This document shows positions 38,785 to 49,587 of a DNA stretch of 64,000 bases, piece after piece. Both the position numbers and the translations under genes were made by a program. Origin of the DNA: CAVRTM01 sp963724015 (GTDB lineage Bacteria; Actinomycetota; Actinomycetes; Actinomycetales; Dermatophilaceae); NCBI GenBank assembly GCA_963724015.1, contig CAVRTM010000003.1:1-64000 (forward strand), written 5' to 3'. Each line of letters starts with the position of its first letter. The stretch's first letter is position 1. The notes under the pieces are model-generated. The model was not told the origin of the DNA, searched no databases, and saw only the letters and a list, made by a program, of their open reading frames with translations.

Positions 38785-39735
38785 ATGACTGCTGCCGAGC
38801 ACGACACCGCCACCGCCACCGACGGCCCCCGCGAGGCGCTGAGCCCGAAGCCAGTGGTCGTGGGCTACGACGGCTCCCCCTCGGCCTCGGCGGCAGTCGA
38901 CTGGGCCACGGCCGCCGCGGTCCAGCGGCACACCAGCCTGCAGGTGCTCACCGCCGTGGACTACTCCACGGTGCCGGTGTGGCCGGGCGCCAGCAGCGAG
39001 TACCTGCGGGACGTCGCGACGGACCAGGCCCGCGGGGTGGCTGAAGAGGGGGTTTCACGCGCGCTGTCCGTCAGCGCGGGCGTGCGGGCGGTCAGCGTCC
39101 CCGCCGCCGGCGGCGCGGCCGGCGCCATGGTGGAGGCGTCCCGGCAGGCGAGCCTGCTGGTGCTGGGCCGCGCCGAGCACGGCGCCTTCACGTCGGCGCT
39201 CCTCGGCGCGAGGTCCCTGACGGTCATCGCCCACGCCTGCTGCCCGGTGGTGCTCGTGCCGACGGGACCGGTCCTGACGCCGGGCCCCGGCCGGCCCGTC
39301 GTAATCGGTGTGGACGGGTCGCCGGCGGCCACCGCCGCGCTCGGCTTCGCGGCCGAGTTCGCGGACGCCTGGGAGGCGCCGCTCTCGGTGCTGTCGGTCT
39401 GGCAGGTGCCCTCCAGCGAGACGTGGGCCAGGGCCTACTGGGACGCCGCCCAGCAGGACAGCGGCCTGCACTCGGCCAAGCGCGAGCGCACCGAGCAGAT
39501 CGTCCGCGAGGCGGTCAGCCTCGTGCAGGCCGCCCACCCCGACCTCGAGGTCACCGGCGCCGCGGTCGAGGGCCGGGCGGGTCAGACGCTGGCCGCGGCG
39601 TCGGCCGACGCGGGAGTCGTCGTGGTCGGCTCTCGCGGGCACGGCGGCTTCACCGGCATGCTGCTGGGGTCGGTCAGCCATGCCGTGCTCCACGCGGCTC
39701 GCGGCCCGGTTGCGGTGATCCAGCCCAAGCCCTGA
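38785..39735 (+). CDS. Tandem universal stress protein
   Basis: Two UspA domains in one 316-residue chain. The first (about residues 24-160) opens PVVVGYDGSPSASAAVDWA and ends with a SLTVIAHACCPVVLVP block. The second (about residues 170-316) opens PVVIGVDGSPAATAALGFA and has the ATP-binding GSRGHGGFTGMLLGSVSHAV. The first domain's equivalent loop is GRAEHGAFTSALLGARS, so nucleotide binding may be confined to the second. Such genes often respond to hypoxia or dormancy. Confidence 0.9.
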   Translation: MTAAEHDTATATDGPREALSPKPVVVGYDGSPSASAAVDWATAAAVQRHTSLQVLTAVDYSTVPVWPGASSEYLRDVATDQARGVAEEGVSRALSVSAGVRAVSVPAAGGAAGAMVEASRQASLLVLGRAEHGAFTSALLGARSLTVIAHACCPVVLVPTGPVLTPGPGRPVVIGVDGSPAATAALGFAAEFADAWEAPLSVLSVWQVPSSETWARAYWDAAQQDSGLHSAKRERTEQIVREAVSLVQAAHPDLEVTGAAVEGRAGQTLAAASADAGVVVVGSRGHGGFTGMLLGSVSHAVLHAARGPVAVIQPKP

Positions 39736-39832
39736 CCCCGGCGACGCGAGGGCGTCGACGCCGACCGCCGCACCGTAGCTCGCGGCATCCGAGCCGGTAT
39801 CCGGTCTGCTCCCCTTCGCCGTCAGTGAGCCC

Positions 39833-40357
39833 TCACGGGGTCGTCGGCAGCACGTGCGTCTGACCGGTGCTGCTGTCCACCAGCGCGACCCGGGTCGCCC
39901 GGACCGTCAGGGGCAGGACGTCGCTGACTGACTGGGCGACCACGGACAGGGCAGCCCCGTTGGCGCGCGGCGACAGGGAGCAGTGCGGCACCCAGCGTCC
40001 GGGCTCGTAGTGGTGGTGCACCACGGCCCCGGTCCGCGCGAGCGCCGTGGACACCGCCTCCTGGCGCGCGACGACCGCCGCGGGCAGGGACGGCGCGAGG
40101 CAGGCACGCCCCCGGGGAAACGCCACCATCCCCTGGAAGGTCACCGGGAACGGGCCGCCGTCGGGCAGCAGCGCGAGCGCGTCCTGGACGGCCTGCAGGT
40201 CCCAGCGCAGCAGGACGGCGTACGACAGGTGCGGGTGGTGGCGACCGTGCGTGTGGGTGGCCAGCGACGGCACGCCGTGCGCCTCCAGCCGGGACCAGAG
40301 GGCACGCACCGCGTGCTCACCCCGGTGGTCCAGCAGCAGACAGACCGACAGTGCCAT
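39833..40357 (-). CDS. 2'-5' RNA ligase / cyclic phosphodiesterase family protein
   Basis: The 174-residue protein has the two-His-motif fold of the 2H phosphoesterase superfamily. The first motif is in HPHLSYAVLL (HxS/T type) and the second in WVPHCSLSP. RGRACLAPSL lies between. RNA end chemistry is likely, but the substrate is unknown. It converges with the universal stress gene; the 97 bp between them has only weak, short inverted repeats. Confidence 0.7.
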   Translation of the reverse strand: MALSVCLLLDHRGEHAVRALWSRLEAHGVPSLATHTHGRHHPHLSYAVLLRWDLQAVQDALALLPDGGPFPVTFQGMVAFPRGRACLAPSLPAAVVARQEAVSTALARTGAVVHHHYEPGRWVPHCSLSPRANGAALSVVAQSVSDVLPLTVRATRVALVDSSTGQTHVLPTTP

Positions 40358-40684
40358 GAGTCCAGAATGTCAGCCCCGGCTCCTGGCCGGCACGTGCTGA
40401 CGCAGGGTCGCTGGTGCAGGTGACCGGTCAACGGTCGGCCTACAGGTCGCACAGCGGGGCGATCTCGGCTCCGTGGTGCAGCACCTCGCGGTTGACGTCG
40501 GCGTACGGGTGCGTCGGGAGACGCTGGGCAAGCAGCGGTGCGGGACGTACTGTGCCAGGCAGTCGGGGGCTGTCCGAATGTGCCTGTGACAGCGCGTTTT
40601 CGGCGTTCCGCGCAGGTGAGCACCAAGCCGGTCGCGGGGCCGCCTCCGGCTCGCTCCGCCCTCCACCACTGACGGGAGCCGACG
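40358..40684. other. Intergenic 327 bp with a protein-like tail on the minus strand
   Basis: No complete gene is visible. On the minus strand, about 40440-40560 reads LPTHPYADVNREVLHHGAEI then APLCDL and a TAG, with mostly GC third positions, as if it were the end of a coding region. Upstream of that it runs into the antisense strand of the next gene and loses coding character. It may be a small gene remnant or chance. The promoter of the downstream plus-strand gene must also lie here. Confidence 0.25.
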
Positions 40685-41923
40685 ATGGGGAACTGGTCCG
40701 ACAGGATGGACGGTCGTGGCGGCGGCGCAACGACGGCGCTGGACGAAGCGACTCCCCGCCGGCAGCGGGTCCTGGGCGTCGACGCCGCACGCGGCCTCGC
40801 CCTGCTGGGCATGTTCGCCGTCCACGTCACCGAGACCTTGCGCAGCGACAGCACGCCCAGCCACACGCATCAGCTCGTCGCCGGACACGCACTGGCGACC
40901 TTCGTCCTCCTCGCCGGCGTCAGTCTCGCCTTCACCACCGGTGGCAGACCGGCTGCGCGGAGCGCACGCTGGCCCGACGCAGGAACCGCCGCCGCACTGG
41001 CGATGCGGGGCCTGCTCATCGGAGTGCTCGGCCTGGTCCTCAACCTCACGGACCCACCGGCGGACGTGATCCTGCCGTACTACGGGGCGATGTTCGTCCT
41101 GGCCATCCCCTTGGTCCGCCTTGCCTCACGGACGCTGACCGTGCTGAGCGCGGTCCTCGTGGTGGTGGCGCCGATGGTGGTCCTCGGGTCGTTCGGCCTC
41201 GACCTGCCGGACGGCGAGCCCACACTCACGTCGCTGCTCCACCCCTTCACCGTCATCGCTCCCCTGCTGGTGAGCGGTTCCTACCCGGTGGTGGAGTACA
41301 TGGCGTTCCTGTGCGCCGGGGTCGTTCTCGGCCGGCTGGACCTCTCCTCCCTGCGCGTTGCCGCCCGGATCGCCGGCGGCGGCGCGGCGCTGGCGCTCGC
41401 GGCCTGGCTCGTCTCCGGCGTGCTGCTGCTGCGGCTCGGCGGACTGGCCGGCCTGCACGAGGCAGCACCCCCCGGCCTGACCGCGGAGCAGGCCCGCAAC
41501 GTGATCCTGTGGGATCCCGACGCCACGCAGACGTGGTGGTGGCTGGCTGAACGCGCGCCGTACACCGTGACGCCGCTGCGGATGCTGCACGACCTCGGAG
41601 TCGCCATGGCGGTGCTCGGCTGCTGTCTCGTGCTGGCACGGATCCTGCGGCGTCCGCGGCTGTTGTGGCCCCTCGTCGCCGCCGGCAGCATGACCCTGAC
41701 CCTGTACACCGCGCACATCCTCGTGCTCGCCTCAGGGCTCCTGGAGGACCACCCGGTGCTGCTGTTCGTCGGCATGACCCTCGGCGCCCTGGGCTTCGCC
41801 GCCATCTGGAGGCAGGGGAAGGCCCAGGGCCCGTTGGAGCAGCAGGTCTCGCGCGCCTGCCGGTGGGCCCGTGAACGGGCGGAGCGCGGCCCGTCCCGCG
41901 ACAGTAAAAAAGCGGCATTTTAG
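40685..41923 (+). CDS. Membrane protein of the heparan-alpha-glucosaminide N-acetyltransferase / DUF418 type
   Basis: Integral membrane protein of 412 residues with about ten helices. VLGVDAARGLALLGMFAVHV is the conserved opening of the HGSNAT/DUF1624-like group, which carries an active-site histidine. SGSYPVVEYMAFLCAGVVLGR and the late LTLYTAHILVL block fit the same group. It may transfer acetyl groups across the membrane to sugar, but the acceptor is unknown. The last residues (RDSKKAAF) enter an AT-rich patch. Confidence 0.68.
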   Translation: MGNWSDRMDGRGGGATTALDEATPRRQRVLGVDAARGLALLGMFAVHVTETLRSDSTPSHTHQLVAGHALATFVLLAGVSLAFTTGGRPAARSARWPDAGTAAALAMRGLLIGVLGLVLNLTDPPADVILPYYGAMFVLAIPLVRLASRTLTVLSAVLVVVAPMVVLGSFGLDLPDGEPTLTSLLHPFTVIAPLLVSGSYPVVEYMAFLCAGVVLGRLDLSSLRVAARIAGGGAALALAAWLVSGVLLLRLGGLAGLHEAAPPGLTAEQARNVILWDPDATQTWWWLAERAPYTVTPLRMLHDLGVAMAVLGCCLVLARILRRPRLLWPLVAAGSMTLTLYTAHILVLASGLLEDHPVLLFVGMTLGALGFAAIWRQGKAQGPLEQQVSRACRWARERAERGPSRDSKKAAF

Positions 41924-42299
41924 CCAAAACATCCGCCAATCAAGACAACTCATGCATGCCGCCACCGGCGGACATCAGGGCTCACTCCGGGCGGATGAGG
42001 GCGCTTTTCGGGAGGGCAACGTGCGCCGTATGCGGTAGACGGCTGGTCGGTGAGCCGTTGACCCTTGGAGGGCAAACATCCAGGACTGACCACCTGAGGC
42101 AATCGCGCTGACTGCCGCGAGGAGAGTACGTGTCTGTTTTCGCCCTCTGGGGTGCCACATCCGTCACCCACCGTCGGGGCCTCCACACGCAGCGCCACAT
42201 CGCGGCACCATCACGTCCCCTGCCTGGACGCCATCCCCGCACCAGTTGCTCCAGCACGGAGCCGCAGCCGAGTGCTCCGCCACAGCTGAGGAGGCCGAC
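41924..42299. other. Intergenic 376 bp upstream of the diaminopropionate cluster
   Basis: No gene is supported. The first 30 bases continue an A/T-rich patch (41904-41945, with agtaaaaaagcgg and tagccaaaaca) that stands out from the surrounding GC. The rest is GC-rich with no long open frame of normal codon use on either strand. This is the only sizeable non-coding space before the plus-strand cluster, so its promoter and any operator should be here. I could not pick a convincing -35/-10 pair. Confidence 0.5.
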
Positions 42300-43327
42300 G
42301 TGACGGTGATCTCCGAGCCTCAGGGCTTCAACGAGGACGACCTCTACGTTGACCTGCGGTCCATCTTCGGACACTCGCTCTTCCTCAAGTGCGAGGGCTT
42401 CAACTTCGCCGGCTCGATCAAGCTCAAGGCCGCGACCGAGATGGTGGAGGCCGCCGAGCGGGACGGCGACCTGCGGCCCGGTTCGGTGCTCATCGAGTCC
42501 TCGTCCGGAAACCTGGGCGTCGCCCTCAGCATGATCGCGGCGAGCAAGGGCTACGGCTTCCTCTGCGTGACCGACTCGCGCTGCAACCTCTCGGCCAGAC
42601 GGCTGATGGAGGCGCTGGGAAGCCGCGTTCACATCATCGCCGAGCCGGACCCGGTCGACGGCCTCCTCGGCGCGCGGATCAACTACGTCCGCGCGCTGTG
42701 CGCCTCGGACGACCGGTACGTCTGGCTGGACCAGTACACCAACGCCGGCAACGCGGGTGCGCACTACCAGCGGACGGGGCCCGAGATCGCCCGCGCCTTC
42801 CCGAGCTGGACGTGCTCTTCGTCGGGGCCGGCACCACCGGCACGCTGATGGGCTGTGCGCGCTACTTCAGCGAGTGGCACCGCCCCGTGCGCGTGGTCGC
42901 CGTGGATGCGGTCGGTTCGGTGACGTTCGGCGGACCGCCGAGCCGCCGGATGATTCCCGGCCTCGGGACCAGCGTGCGCCCGGCCATGCTCGATGAGTCC
43001 CTCGTGGACGAGGTCGTCATGGTGGAGGAGGTCGACACGATCCGGGCCTGCCACCGTCTGGCCCGGCGCGGCTTCCTGTTCGGCGGTTCCAGCGGCACGG
43101 TCGTGAGTGGTGCCATGAGCTGGCTGGCCCAGCACGACGGCCAGGACCTCACCGCGGTGGCCATCGCCCCGGACTTCGGCGAGCGCTACCTCGACACCAT
43201 CTACCAGACCAACTGGCTGCAGGACCTGTACGGCGAGGACGTGCTCAGCTCCGTCGGAGGGGACGACGTCCTGCCGGACGACCTGAGCAGCAGCCCCGAC
43301 ACGGTCGCCGGCACGCTCGTGCCATGA
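42300..43327 (+). CDS. sbnA: 2,3-diaminopropionate biosynthesis protein SbnA (one frameshift)
   Basis: PLP enzyme that joins O-phospho-L-serine and L-glutamate to form N-(1-amino-1-carboxy-2-ethyl)-glutamate, the first step to L-2,3-diaminopropionate. The GTG start at 42300 follows gaggag. The PLP lysine is in FAGSIKLKAA, the variant seen in SbnA rather than plain cysteine synthases. SSSGNLGVALSMIA binds phosphate. A missing G near 42806 shifts the frame; it resumes as LDVLFVGAGTTGTLMG and FLFGGSSGTVVSG. Corrected length is 342 residues. SbnB lies at the other end of the cluster. Confidence 0.9.
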
Positions 43328-43379
43328 CCCCACGGCCATGTCTCCAGATCGCGGATTGCTGGTTCAAGGAGCCCCTGTA

Positions 43380-46212
43380 GTGAAGAAATCTGTGGAACCG
43401 CTGATGGCGGACCGCACTCCCTCCTCCCTCCCCGAGGGCCGGTACGCCGGCCTCGCCCACCAGCACGGAAGCCGTCCTCGCCGAGGTGCTGGCCGGCCTC
43501 ATGCACGTGGAGCCCGTGTCGGTCGACAGCAACTTCTTCGAGGACCTCGGTGCCGACTCGATGGTCATGGCCCAGTTCTGCGCCCGGGTGCGGAAGCGCC
43601 CGGACCTGCCGTCGGTGTCGATGAAGGACATCTACCAGCACCCCACCATCGCAGGCCTGGCCACAGCCCTCGCGCCGGCTCCAGCGTCGGCCCCCGCGCG
43701 GCCCCTCCACCGCACCTGTGGAGGCATGCTGGCGCGAGATCCTGGCCGACATGCTGCACGTGGAGTCGTGTCCGCTCGACAGCAACTTCTTCGAGGACCT
43801 CGGAGCCGACTCCATGGTCATGGCGCAGTTCTGCGCCCGGGTCCGGAAGCGCCCCGATCTGCCGTCGCTGTCGATGAAGGACATCTACCAGCACCCCACC
43901 ATCGCAGGCCTGGCCACGGCCCTTGCGTCTGCTCCAGCGTCGGCCCCGCGCGCGCCCGCGGTCGACACCGCACCCGTGGAGTCGGAGTCCGGTCGCGAGC
44001 CATCGGACACCGCGCTGGCCGAGCGGCCGACACGGACGAGCTCACGGCAGTACGTCGTCTGCGGGGTGCTGCAGCTGCTGATCTTCGTCGCCTACTCCTA
44101 CCTCGGCGCGTTCATCACGTCCGAGGGCTTCAACTGGATCTCCGGCACAACCGACGCCCTGGGCATCTACCTGCGCTCGGTCGTCTTCGGCGGCCTGAGC
44201 TTCCTCGTGCTGTGCTCGCTGCCCGTCGTGGCGAAGTGGGTGCTGATCGGCCGGTGGAAGCCCACCGAGATCCCCGTGTGGACCTTGGCCTACGTCCGGT
44301 TCTGGATCGTCAAGACGCTGGTCAGGTCCAACCCGCTGGTCCTGCTCATGGGCGGCTCCCCGCTGTACACGCTCTACCTGAGGGCGCTCGGCGCCAAGGT
44401 GGGGCGAGGCGTGGCGATCTTCACCCGCTCGGTTCCCGTATGCACCGACCTGCTGACCATCGGCGACAACACGGTGATCCGCAAGGAGGCCGTCATCAAC
44501 GGCTACCGGGCCCAGGCCGGCGTGATCCGGACGGGCACCGTCACGATCGGCCACGACGTCTTCGTCGGCGAGAAGACGGTCCTTGACATCGACACCTCCT
44601 TGGGCGACGGGGCCCAGCTGGGCCATGCCTCCTCCCTGCACCCCGGCCAGGGGGTGCCCGACGGCGAGCGGTGGCACGGCTCTCCCGCGGAGAGGGCACG
44701 TGGACTACCGGACGGTCGAGCCGGCGCGGCTCAGTACCGTGCGAAGGGTGGTCTACGCAACCCAGCAGCTGCTGATGCTGTTGCTGGTCTGGCTGCCGCT
44801 GGGGCTCGGGGGCCTGACCTTCATCCTCACCAAGGTGCCGCGCCTCGGTGAGATCATGGACCCCGGCACGTTGGCTGCCGCGAGCCCCACGTTCTACCGC
44901 GATGTTCTGGTTGCCTCACTCGTGGTCTTCTTCGGCGTCCCTGCTGGTTGGCCTTGCCTTCATCGCCTCGGTGCCCGCGTCTGCTGGCGCGGGCCGTCAA
45001 GCCGGACAGGGTGTACCGCCTGTACAGCTTCCCCTACTCAGTCCACCGGGTGGTCGCCCGTACGACCAACTCGAAGTTCTTCACGTACCTGTTCGGTGAC
45101 AGCTCGTACATCGTCGGCTACCTGCGCTGGATCGGTTACGACATGCGCCGCCCCATTCAGCAGACGGGATCGAACTTCGGCACGATGGTGACGCATGAGA
45201 GCCCGTACCTGAGCTCCATCGGCAGCGGGACCATGGTGGCCGACGGGTTGTCGCTCATGAATGCCGAGTTCTCCAGCACGTCCTTTCGTGTGTCCCGGGT
45301 GACGGTCGGGTCGCACAACTTCCTCGGGGAACACCATCGCCTACCCGGCGCAGGCGAGGACCGGCGACAACTGCCTCCTTGCGACGAAGGTCATGATCCC
45401 GATCGACGGCCCGGTTCGCGAGAACGTCGGTCTGCTCGGGTCACCGAGCTTCGAGATCCCGAGGTCAGTGCAGCGCGACAGTGCCCTCGACCCCGCCGGG
45501 CGGGGTGAGCTGCGACGCCTCCTCAAGGCGAAGAACCGCTACAACGTGCGGACCATGGGGCTGGCCCTGCTGGTGCGTTGGCTTCACTTCTTTGCCATCA
45601 CGCTGCTGGCCATGGTGGCGGCGGACGTGTACCGGCAGTTCGGTGCAGCGGCCATCGCTGGCCGACGTCTTCCTCACCACGCTGATCACGATGGCGTACT
45701 TCGTGTTCGTCGAGCGTGCCATCGTCCGGTTCGGCGCTTGCGGCCGCAGTACTGCTCGATCTACGACCCGTACTTCTGGTGGCACGAGCGCTTCTGGAAG
45801 CTCGTCATCCCCCCTTCGACAGGATGCTCGTCGGCACGCCTTCAAGAACATCGTCTCGCGCCTGCTGGGGGTCCGGATGGGCAAGAGGGTGTTCGACGAC
45901 GGCTGTGCCATCGTGGAGAGGACCCTCACGACCGTCGGTGACGAGTGCACGCTGAACGCCGGCAGCACGATCCAGTGTCACTCGCAGGAGGACGGCACCT
46001 TCAAGTCCGACTACAGCACGATCGGCAACGGCTGCACGCTCGGGGCGGGCGCGCTCGTCCACTACGGCGTGACGATGGGCGATGGGTCGGTCCTCGCCGC
46101 CGACGCCTTCCTCATGAAGGGCGAGGAGGTGCCCGCGCAGGCCCACTGGGGCGGCAACCCGCGCCAGGGAGATGCCCGACCTCAGCGGCCACCGGCCGGT
46201 CGCCCGCGATGA
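43380..46212 (+). CDS. Tandem carrier domains plus poly(amino acid)-synthetase-like membrane module (several frameshifts)
   Basis: Likely the polymerising or transfer enzyme of the cluster. The GTG at 43380 follows aaggag by nine bases. Two peptidyl carrier domains (about 43470-43690 and 43710-43940) each carry LGADSM with the phosphopantetheine Ser. Six hydrophobic segments lie in pairs near 44050-44260, 44755-44960 and 45560-45720. After each pair comes a hexapeptide-repeat (left-handed beta-helix) domain. This TM-TM-domain x3 layout matches the C-terminal half of epsilon-poly-L-lysine synthetase and the NRPS terminal-domain family TIGR02353. There is no adenylation domain, unlike Pls (A-T-TM). 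Frames change near 43462, 43705, 44680, 44960, 45330, 45660, 45830 and 46165. The end at 46212 overlaps the next ATG (ATGA). Confidence 0.82.
43524..43953 (+). repeat. Near-identical tandem carrier-domain repeat
   Basis: About 175 bases starting at 43524 recur at 43777, 253 bases later, with few differences. Both copies encode DSNFFEDLGADSMVMAQF, then a PDLPS(V/L)SMKDIYQHPT segment, and both continue into the same Ala/Pro linker (gctccagcgtcggcccc). The DNA-level identity points to recent duplication or ongoing gene conversion of the carrier unit. Confidence 0.88.
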
Positions 46213-49200
46213 CAGCGTCGATGGTGACCGCGCCGACGACGCGGCTCGGGGCGCCGTGCCGGCGCGGCCGCCGCTTGGTGGGGACGACTCAGGGAGGGAC
46301 GCGTTGATGCAGATGCTCAGCAGAGGCCGGTCGGGAGTTCTGGCGCGGTGTGCTCGTCGCGGCAGGGGCGACGACGCTTCCCCGGTGGACTCTCGATCCC
46401 GTGGGGGCGAGGCCACCCACGAGGCGACCGTTCCCGATGACCTGACGGCGGCCCTGCACCGACTCGCGAGCACCCTGGCGTGCCGCTCAGCGCGGTGCTG
46501 CTCACCGCGCACGCCAAGGTCGTTGCCGTCCTGTCCGGGAGACGACGAGGTGACGACGGGTTATGTTGCCGCTGAGGGTGCCTCACCGTTGCCATGCCCC
46601 TTGGCCGTCGAGCGCGGCACCTGGCTCGTCGCTGCTGCTGGCATCGCACCGGGCTGAGTCGAGATCTGCTGATGCATCAGGACTTCCCGGTCGATGGTCT
46701 GCGCCGTGAGCTCGCGCTGCCCGGGCCCTCCTTCGAGACGGTCTTTGATCCCCACGGTGACGGCGGCGGCCTCGCCGCCGACACGGGTCCTGCGGGTCGG
46801 GTTCGCCCACCACGGGGGACGCCTGGCCATGCGGCTGCGTCACCGCACCGACGTGCTCGACGGCGACTGTGCCGCGCGGATCGCGGGCTACCACCTCGCC
46901 GCCCTCGCGCTGCTAGCGGCCGAGCCCGACGCCGAGCACGCCCGGCAGAGCCTGCTCTCGGCCGCGGAGGTCCACCACCAGCTGGAGGGGCTCGCCGGGC
47001 GCCGCCGCGACCTGCCGGACCGGCGCTTCCACGAGCTGTTCGAGGAGCAGGTGCGACTGCACCCCGACACCGTCGCGGCGGTGCACGGCGACCGCCAGTG
47101 GACCTACCGGGAGCTCAACGCCCGCGCGAACCGGCTGGGGCGTGCCCTGCTTGCCCGGGGCCTGGACCTGAGGGCGTGGTCGCGGTCGTGACGGAGCGCA
47201 ACCTGGACTGGATGGCCGCAGTCCTCGCCGTGTTCAAGGCGGGCGGTGCGTACCTCCCGATCGAGCCGCACTTCCCGGCCGACCGCATCGCGACCACGCT
47301 CTCCCGCGCCGGATGCACGCTCGTGGTCACGGAGTTCGGCAGCACCACGACGCTGGACAAGGCTCTCGACGCCCTGCCGGACGTGCAGACCCTGCTGGCC
47401 GACGCGGCGTACGAGGAGGACGACCAGGACGTCCGAGGCGGACCTCGGGGTTGCCGTCTCCCCTGGCCAGCTCGCCTACATCTACTTCACGTCCGGTTCC
47501 ACGGGTGAGCCCAAGGGGGCCATGTGCGAGCACGCGGGCCTGCTCAACCACCTGTACGCCAAGATCGACGACCTGCAGATCGCCGAGGGTCAGGTGGTCG
47601 CCCAGATCGCCCGCAGTGCTTCGACATCTCGCTGTGGCAGCTCGTGTCCGGGCTCGTTGTCGGGGGCCGCACCCTGCTGATCGAGCAGGAGGTGGTCCTG
47701 GACGTCGAACGGTTCGTGGACAAGGTCGTCGACGGCAGGGTCGCCGTGCTGCAGGTCGTGCCGTCCTACCTCGAAGCCGTGGTGACCTACCTGGAGCAGC
47801 ACCCGCGCGAGCTGCCGAACCTGCGGTGCGTGTCGGTCACCGGCGAGGCGCTGAAGAAGGAGCTCGCGCAGCGGTGGTTCGCGACCGTGCCCGGCAGCCG
47901 GCTGGTCAACGCGTACGGCTTGACCGAGACCTCGGACGACACCAACCACGAGGTCATGGACCGCGTCCCGACGGCGACCGGGTCCCGCTCGGCCCTCCGG
48001 TCGCCAACGTGCGCGTGTATGTCGTCGACGAGCACCTGCAGCCGGTGCCGCTCGGCGCCCCGGGCGAGATCGTCTTCTCCGGGGTCTGTGTCGGCCGGGG
48101 GTACGTCAACGACCCCGAGCGCACCAGCTTGGCCTTCCTGCCCGACCCGCACCGCGAGGGCGAGCGGCTCTACCGCAGCGGCGACCACGGGCGCTGGCTG
48201 CCGGACGGCAAGCTGGAGTTCCTCGGCCGACGGGACACGCAGGTCAAGATCTCCGGTTTCCGCATCGAGATCGGCGAGATCGAGAACACCCTGCTGCGCG
48301 TGCCCGGTGTGCGCGACGGCGCGGTGGTCGTGGCGGAGGGGCCGCCCAGAGCAAGCACCTGGTCGGGCTTCTACGCCGGTCCACGACAGCTGGAGGTGAC
48401 GGCCCTGCGGGACCGGCTCGGCGCCTCGCTTCCGGCGTACATGGTCCCGTCGGTCATCCACTGGCGCGAGAGCCTGCCGCTCACCGCCAACGGCAAGATC
48501 GACCGCAAGGCGCTGTCCGCCCTCGCCGGGGAGCTCGAGGCCGTCGAGGACGACTACGCGCCCCGGCACGCCGACCGAGCGGCGGATGGCCGCGGCGTGG
48601 GCCGGCGTGCTCGGCATCCCGCAGGACCAGATCGGCGGCTGGACCACTTCTTCGACCGTGGTGGCACGTCGTGGGCCGCGGTGAAGCTGGCGATCGCCCT
48701 GGACCGCGCGGTGTCCCTGAAGGACGTCACGCGCAACCCGGTGCTGGCCGACCTGGCCGACGTGCTCGATGGCCGCTCGGAACGGCGTCCAGGGCTGCTG
48801 CAGTGCCTGGTTGAGCCGTCCGAGGGGCAGGTCGGTCGCGTTGGTCTGCTTTCCCTATGCCGGCGGCAACGCGGTGAACTTCCAACCGCTGGCGGGGGCG
48901 CTGCGGGGCAGCGGCCTGGCGGTCTTCGCCGTCGAGCTGCCGGGCCACGACGTGGCTGCCCGGAGCGAGCCGTTCGCGCCGATGGCCCACGTCGTCGGGC
49001 AGGTGGCCGACGAGGTCGCCGGGCGCGGGCTGACGCGCGTCCTGCTCTGGGGCCACTCCTCGGGTGCTGCGTTCGCCATGGAGACGGCGAGACGGCTGAC
49101 GGAGCGTGGGGTGGACGTGCAGCACGTGCTGCTCGGGGCGCAGCTGCCCGGGACGCCGGACGACCGGCGTGCCGCCATCGCGGCGCTGTCCGGGCAGAGC

Positions 49201-49576
49201 AACGCCGAGATCGCTGCGTTCCTCACCCGCGACGGTGGCTACACCGGGCTCGGGACGCTCGATGCGGACCGCGCCGACCATGCCGGCGCCGCGTACCGGC
49301 ACGACTGCGTGTCCGCGCACCACTACCTCGCCGACGCGCTGGAGGCACCCCCGCCACGCGGCTGTCCGTGCCGGTCACCGTGGTGGTGGCAGCCGACGAC
49401 CCCAGTACGGCGGGATATCCAGCCGCCACCGTGAGTGGCAGCACCTTGCCGAGCGCGTCGACCTGCACGAGCTCGCCGACGGTGGTCACTACTTCCTGCG
49501 CACCCGACCGACCGGAGCAGCGCACGCGGTCCTGCGATGCGGCTGGGCTGCTCCGTCCTTCACGAGTCGAAACTGA
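46209..49576 (+). CDS. NRPS: truncated condensation / adenylation / carrier / thioesterase (many frameshifts)
   Basis: Activates one amino acid and loads carrier domains, its own and perhaps those of the upstream protein. An N-terminal part (about 46320-46960; FWRGVLVAAG onward) resembles the second half of a condensation domain but has no HHxxxDG. The adenylation domain spans about 47020-48520: IYFTSGSTGEPKG, NAYGLTE, YRSGDHGRW, LTANGKIDRKAL. My hand alignment to GrsA gives pocket residues D-I-W-Q-S-T-A-D-D-K. The carrier site is DRGGTSW. The thioesterase (about 48830-49550) has GHSSG and GGHYFL. At least twelve one-base shifts occur, so the predicted sequence is approximate; conserved motifs remain in order. 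The start assumes the ATG overlapping the previous stop. Confidence 0.85.
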
Positions 49577-49587
49577 AAGGAACCGTC

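Noticed and set aside
40440..40560. End of a possible minus-strand gene (REVLHHGAEIAPLCDL, stop)
   Set aside because: Coding character is lost within about 40 codons and it runs into the antisense of a membrane-protein gene; no homologue recognised. Left as a note in the gap entry.
43524..43953. Possible CRISPR-like or non-coding direct repeat
   Set aside because: The repeat encodes two carrier domains with intact LGADSM sites; no short regular spacers exist. I saw no CRISPR array anywhere in the window.
46209..49576. NRPS gene as a decayed pseudogene
   Set aside because: All core motifs remain in order with conserved residues on both sides of every shift, and essential genes in the same window show the same error type. 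Not fully excluded.
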